Assembly (NCBI RefSeq): GCF_900113615.1
Contig: NZ_FOPZ01000013.1
Location: 30,316-94,315 of the forward strand
Length of the DNA: 64,000 nt
Direction of reading: 5' to 3'
From: Halorubrum aquaticum
Lineage (GTDB): Archaea > Halobacteriota > Halobacteria > Halobacteriales > Haloferacaceae
This document shows, in pieces, positions 62,030 to 64,000 of this stretch. The notes under the pieces are model-generated. The model saw only the letters and a list, made by a program, of their open reading frames with translations. It ran no database searches and was not told the DNA's origin. Numbering within the stretch: the first letter of the stretch is position 1; each line of letters starts with the position of its first letter. A program made the translations under genes and the position numbers.

Positions 62030-62413
62030 CTACAGGTCCGAGAGTCGGACCCCGTCGTCGACGAGGCGGAAGTTGCGCTCGCGGTCGAGCTCGCCGGCGA
62101 GCCACTCGTGTTCGTACAGCTGGCCGATCAGCTCGACGTAGAGGTTCCGCCAGGCGATCGCGTAGATCGGCGACTGTCCCCACGCGCGAAGCTCGGGGAC
62201 GAACTCGTGGTAGGTGCTCGCCTGCTCCTCCATGCGTTCGACCGCGTCGACGACGACCGCCGCCGCGTCCGCCGGGTCGCTCCCGCCGATCTCCTCGTTC
62301 AGCCGGGACTGGATCCCGGCGATGGCCCGCCGCATGTCCCGCTCCGCGGTCTCGTCTCCCTCGGGCAACGACTCGATGACCCCTCGCGGGACGCCTAACT
62401 CGATCTCCGGCAT
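62030..62413 (-). CDS. Hypothetical protein, mostly helical
   Basis: A 127-residue acidic protein, MPEIELGVPRGVIESLPEGD onward, dominated by helices (RDMRRAIAGIQSRLNEEIGG, VVVDAVERMEEQASTYHEFV, YAIAWRNLYVELIGQLYEHE). No cysteine or membrane segment. I do not recognise the family. It lies between the REC-PAS-PAS gene (convergent) and the PhoU-type gene (same strand). Confidence 0.68.
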   Translation of the reverse strand: MPEIELGVPRGVIESLPEGDETAERDMRRAIAGIQSRLNEEIGGSDPADAAAVVVDAVERMEEQASTYHEFVPELRAWGQSPIYAIAWRNLYVELIGQLYEHEWLAGELDRERNFRLVDDGVRLSDL

Positions 62414-62492
62414 GCCACGGAGTCCGGCGTCAACGGACAAAAAGACACGGCTACCCGTTCGAGCCCGGACCACCGACGGGCAGCCTGCCGAT

Positions 62493-63491
62493 TCACGGCG
62501 TCGGCGCGGCCTTCTGGAGGGCGGTCTCGGCGACGTTTCCGCCGTAGTCGGCCGACCGGAGGACGGAGTCGACCACGAGGCCCAGGAGCTGTGCCCGCGT
62601 CGGGTCGAGCCCGCGGAGCAGCTCGTCGATGGCCCGCACACGCTCGTCGATGGCCCGCACGCCGGTGCGCGCCTCGTTCGCCAGCCGGGTGGCCTCGTCG
62701 TTGTCCTCGGCGAACAGCGCGTCCATCGCGGTGTCGACGACCTCGACCGCGTCGCCGTGGAGGTCGTCGATGGCGTCGATCACGTCCTCGGGAAGCGGCT
62801 CCTCGATGTTCAGCGTCAGGTGAGCGATCTTGGTCGCGTGGTCGCCGACCCGCTCCAGCTGGCGGGCGCTCGAGTGGTAGTCGAAACACTCCTCGCGGGG
62901 GAGTCCGAGCTCCTCCGCGGCCTTCGGCGTCCGGAGGGTGGCCCGGAAGATCCGCGAGACGACGAGCCACAGCCGGTCGAGGTCGTCGTCGCGGCCGATC
63001 ACGTCGCGTGCGAGGTCGTGGTCGAGCTCGGAGAGCGCCGTGATCGCGTCCTGGAGCATCGACAGCGAGATCAGCCGCATCCGGGTGACGGCGTTGTGGA
63101 TCGACAGCTCCGAGGAGTCGAGCAGGTCCCGGACCACGACGCGGTCACGGGTCTCCTCCAGCACTTCGAGGCCGACGAGGCTCTGGACCGCCTCCCGGAC
63201 CATCGAGCGCTGTTCGGTGGTGATCTCCCCGCCAGTCAGTTCGATGACGTCGAACCCGCTGACGTACATCGTCGTCACCGCGCGGGTGAGGTCCTGACCG
63301 GTCAGGTCGGTGATCTCGAGGCTACCTCGGGTCCGCTCCTCCTCCGAGCGCGGCGTGAGGAACAGCGAGTCGCCGTCAGGATAGAACTCCACCTCGCTTC
63401 CCGCGCCGACGTCGTTCTCGGTCGCCCAGGACTTCGGGATCGAGACCGTGTACGTCGAGCCGCCGGTGACTTGCACCTTCCGCGTTTCCAT
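62493..63491 (-). CDS. PhoU-type regulator with AbrB-like N-terminus
   Basis: The 332-residue protein starts with a SpoVT/AbrB-like DNA-binding segment (METRKVQVTGGSTYTVSIPK and SWATENDVGAGSEVEF), followed by two PhoU-like three-helix bundles (about 110-205 and 210-325). Archaeal PhoU proteins with this N-terminus are thought to link phosphate-transport signalling to transcription. Metal-binding glutamates and aspartates of PhoU are partly visible (RQLERVGDHATKIA). No pst genes are nearby. The palindromic TATA CTTAAG at 63516-63521 supports ATG 63491. Confidence 0.9.
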   Translation of the reverse strand: METRKVQVTGGSTYTVSIPKSWATENDVGAGSEVEFYPDGDSLFLTPRSEEERTRGSLEITDLTGQDLTRAVTTMYVSGFDVIELTGGEITTEQRSMVREAVQSLVGLEVLEETRDRVVVRDLLDSSELSIHNAVTRMRLISLSMLQDAITALSELDHDLARDVIGRDDDLDRLWLVVSRIFRATLRTPKAAEELGLPREECFDYHSSARQLERVGDHATKIAHLTLNIEEPLPEDVIDAIDDLHGDAVEVVDTAMDALFAEDNDEATRLANEARTGVRAIDERVRAIDELLRGLDPTRAQLLGLVVDSVLRSADYGGNVAETALQKAAPTP

Positions 63492-63816
63492 GTGACCGGA
63501 TTGTGGTCGCCCCGACTTAAGCCTGTGTTAAAAATATATAGTTCAGTGATGAACGAGTACCCGCCCTATACGCGTACTGTCGCCCATGTGGACTACTTCG
63601 GACGAATCTGGACGAGAGGATCTCACGGATACATAGCCCGATCCTCGTATATATATGGGTGTTTTCGGTCCGTGAGCGACTCGCGGCCGGCCCGTGGCGA
63701 GCCCGCGACCGAGCCACGGCCGCGACCGGTCTTCGCGGTCCGGGGTCGTGTGAAGGCGTGTCTCGGCGAAGGGAGTTGAGAAGAGTTAAATCGGCCCCGT
63801 CGTAACGAGCGAACGC
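63492..63816. other. Gene-free region between the PhoU-type gene and tRNA-Glu(TTC)
   Basis: It is relatively AT-rich for the window, with TAAAAATATATAG at 63529-63541 and TATATATATGGG near 63649. Two overlapping inverted pairs (614-622 with 640-648, and 622-629 with 669-676, within 63600-63680) could form alternative structures. No credible gene; short open frames here look like shadow translations. Confidence 0.6.
63785..63790 (+). promoter_or_regulatory. Probable TATA box of tRNA-Glu(TTC)
   Basis: GTTAAA starts 32 bases before the tRNA 5' end, in the position expected for an archaeal tRNA promoter. Confidence 0.5.
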
Positions 63817-63927
63817 GCTCGGTTGGTGTAGTCCGGCCAATCATGTTGGCCTTTCGACGAACGCGGTACGTCGCCGTGCCGGTTCGGAAGACAGCCGACG
63901 ACCAGGGTTCAAATCCCTGACCGAGCA
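63817..63927 (+). tRNA. tRNA-Glu (anticodon TTC) with a 36-nt intron
   Basis: Acceptor GCTCGGT pairs with ACCGAGC before discriminator A. The 5' exon ends with CTTTCG (63851-63856), the intron spans 63857-63892, and the 3' exon resumes with A at 63893. Removing it leaves a 75-nt tRNA with loop CTTTCGA, anticodon UUC, the same mature length as tRNA-Glu(CTC). Bulge-helix-bulge elements are visible: anticodon stem TTGGC/GCCGA, central helix CTTT/GAAG, bulges CGA and ACA, and intron helix CGAAC/GTTCG. The cut is between positions 37 and 38. Confidence 0.92.
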
Positions 63928-63970
63928 TTCTGCGAGGAACGACGTGACGAGCAGACGCGCAGCGTCGGCG

Positions 63971-63989
63971 ATTTGAATCAGAGAGTGAC
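63971..63989 (+). repeat. GAATCAGAGAG motif after tRNA-Glu(TTC)
   Basis: GATTTGAATCAGAGAGTGA follows tRNA-Glu(TTC) by about 40 bases and closely matches GATTCGAATCAGAGAGCGA at 21259-21277, about 45 bases after tRNA-Ser. Both resemble a degenerate T-arm sequence. Confidence 0.65.
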
Positions 63990-64000
63990 GAAGCGGAACG

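Overview
The window is a contiguous, gene-dense stretch of a haloarchaeal chromosome (class Halobacteria). The composition is uniformly very GC-rich and the predicted proteins are strongly acidic. Many starts lie about 25-32 bases downstream of TATA-like boxes with little or no leader. The gene content is archaeal: archaeosine tRNA-guanine transglycosylase, CDC48, NMD3, TrmY, S6e, PDCD5, UbaA, archaeal-type AspS and an archaeal tRNA intron. The style of the genes fits a Halorubrum-like organism, but the sequence alone does not fix the genus.

Layout. 0-6.3 kb: an edge-truncated small protein, a large transmembrane chemotaxis transducer, a small lipoprotein, a Tat-exported beta-propeller with a C-terminal anchor, a cupin and tRNA-Glu(CTC). 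6.3-17 kb: an M42 peptidase, a Zincin_2-type metalloprotease, an FMN-binding split-barrel protein, archaeosine TGT, a SIMPL lipoprotein, a Nif3-like protein, then a tetrapyrrole operon (fused siroheme decarboxylase, precorrin-2 dehydrogenase-like protein, glutamyl-tRNA reductase), a small conserved protein and ribosomal protein S6e. 17-24 kb: a lipoate-protein ligase-like protein, a membrane histidine kinase coupled to an M23-like protein, a hotdog thioesterase, tRNA-Ser(TGA) with a duplicated 3' end, superoxide dismutase, a small protein overlapping a P-loop ATPase, and aspS. 25-37 kb: larC with a His-rich insert, an alpha-amylase, cdc48, a small winged-helix gene, carB and pyrF.

37-47 kb: a zinc-finger protein divergent from trmY, tRNA-Pro(CGG), a hexapeptide acyltransferase, an aldo/keto reductase, the E1-like ubaA, a protein resembling the Nmad3 nucleotide-modification family, hisS, a ferritin-like protein, a PP-loop ATPase, pdcd5, nmd3 and two very small genes around an operator-like dyad. 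47-64 kb: an XPD/DinG-type helicase divergent from an acyl-CoA synthetase, a TRIC-type membrane protein convergent with a methylthiotransferase, a small winged helix, a REC-GAF-PAS-GAF histidine kinase, sucD-sucC, an ACT protein, fumC, a REC-PAS-PAS protein, a PhoU-type regulator and an intron-containing tRNA-Glu(TTC).

No rRNA, CRISPR array, intact insertion sequence or prophage is visible. Functional themes are tRNA supply and modification, translation factors, heme synthesis, two TCA steps, pyrimidine synthesis and signal transduction. I did not find one large undescribed system. The best leads are the intron in tRNA-Glu(TTC), the 32-bp att-like duplication of the tRNA-Ser 3' end, a pair of related intergenic elements about 15 kb apart, the Nmad3-like protein, operator-like dyads upstream of carB, sod and two tiny genes, and an overlapping small-protein/P-loop ATPase pair.
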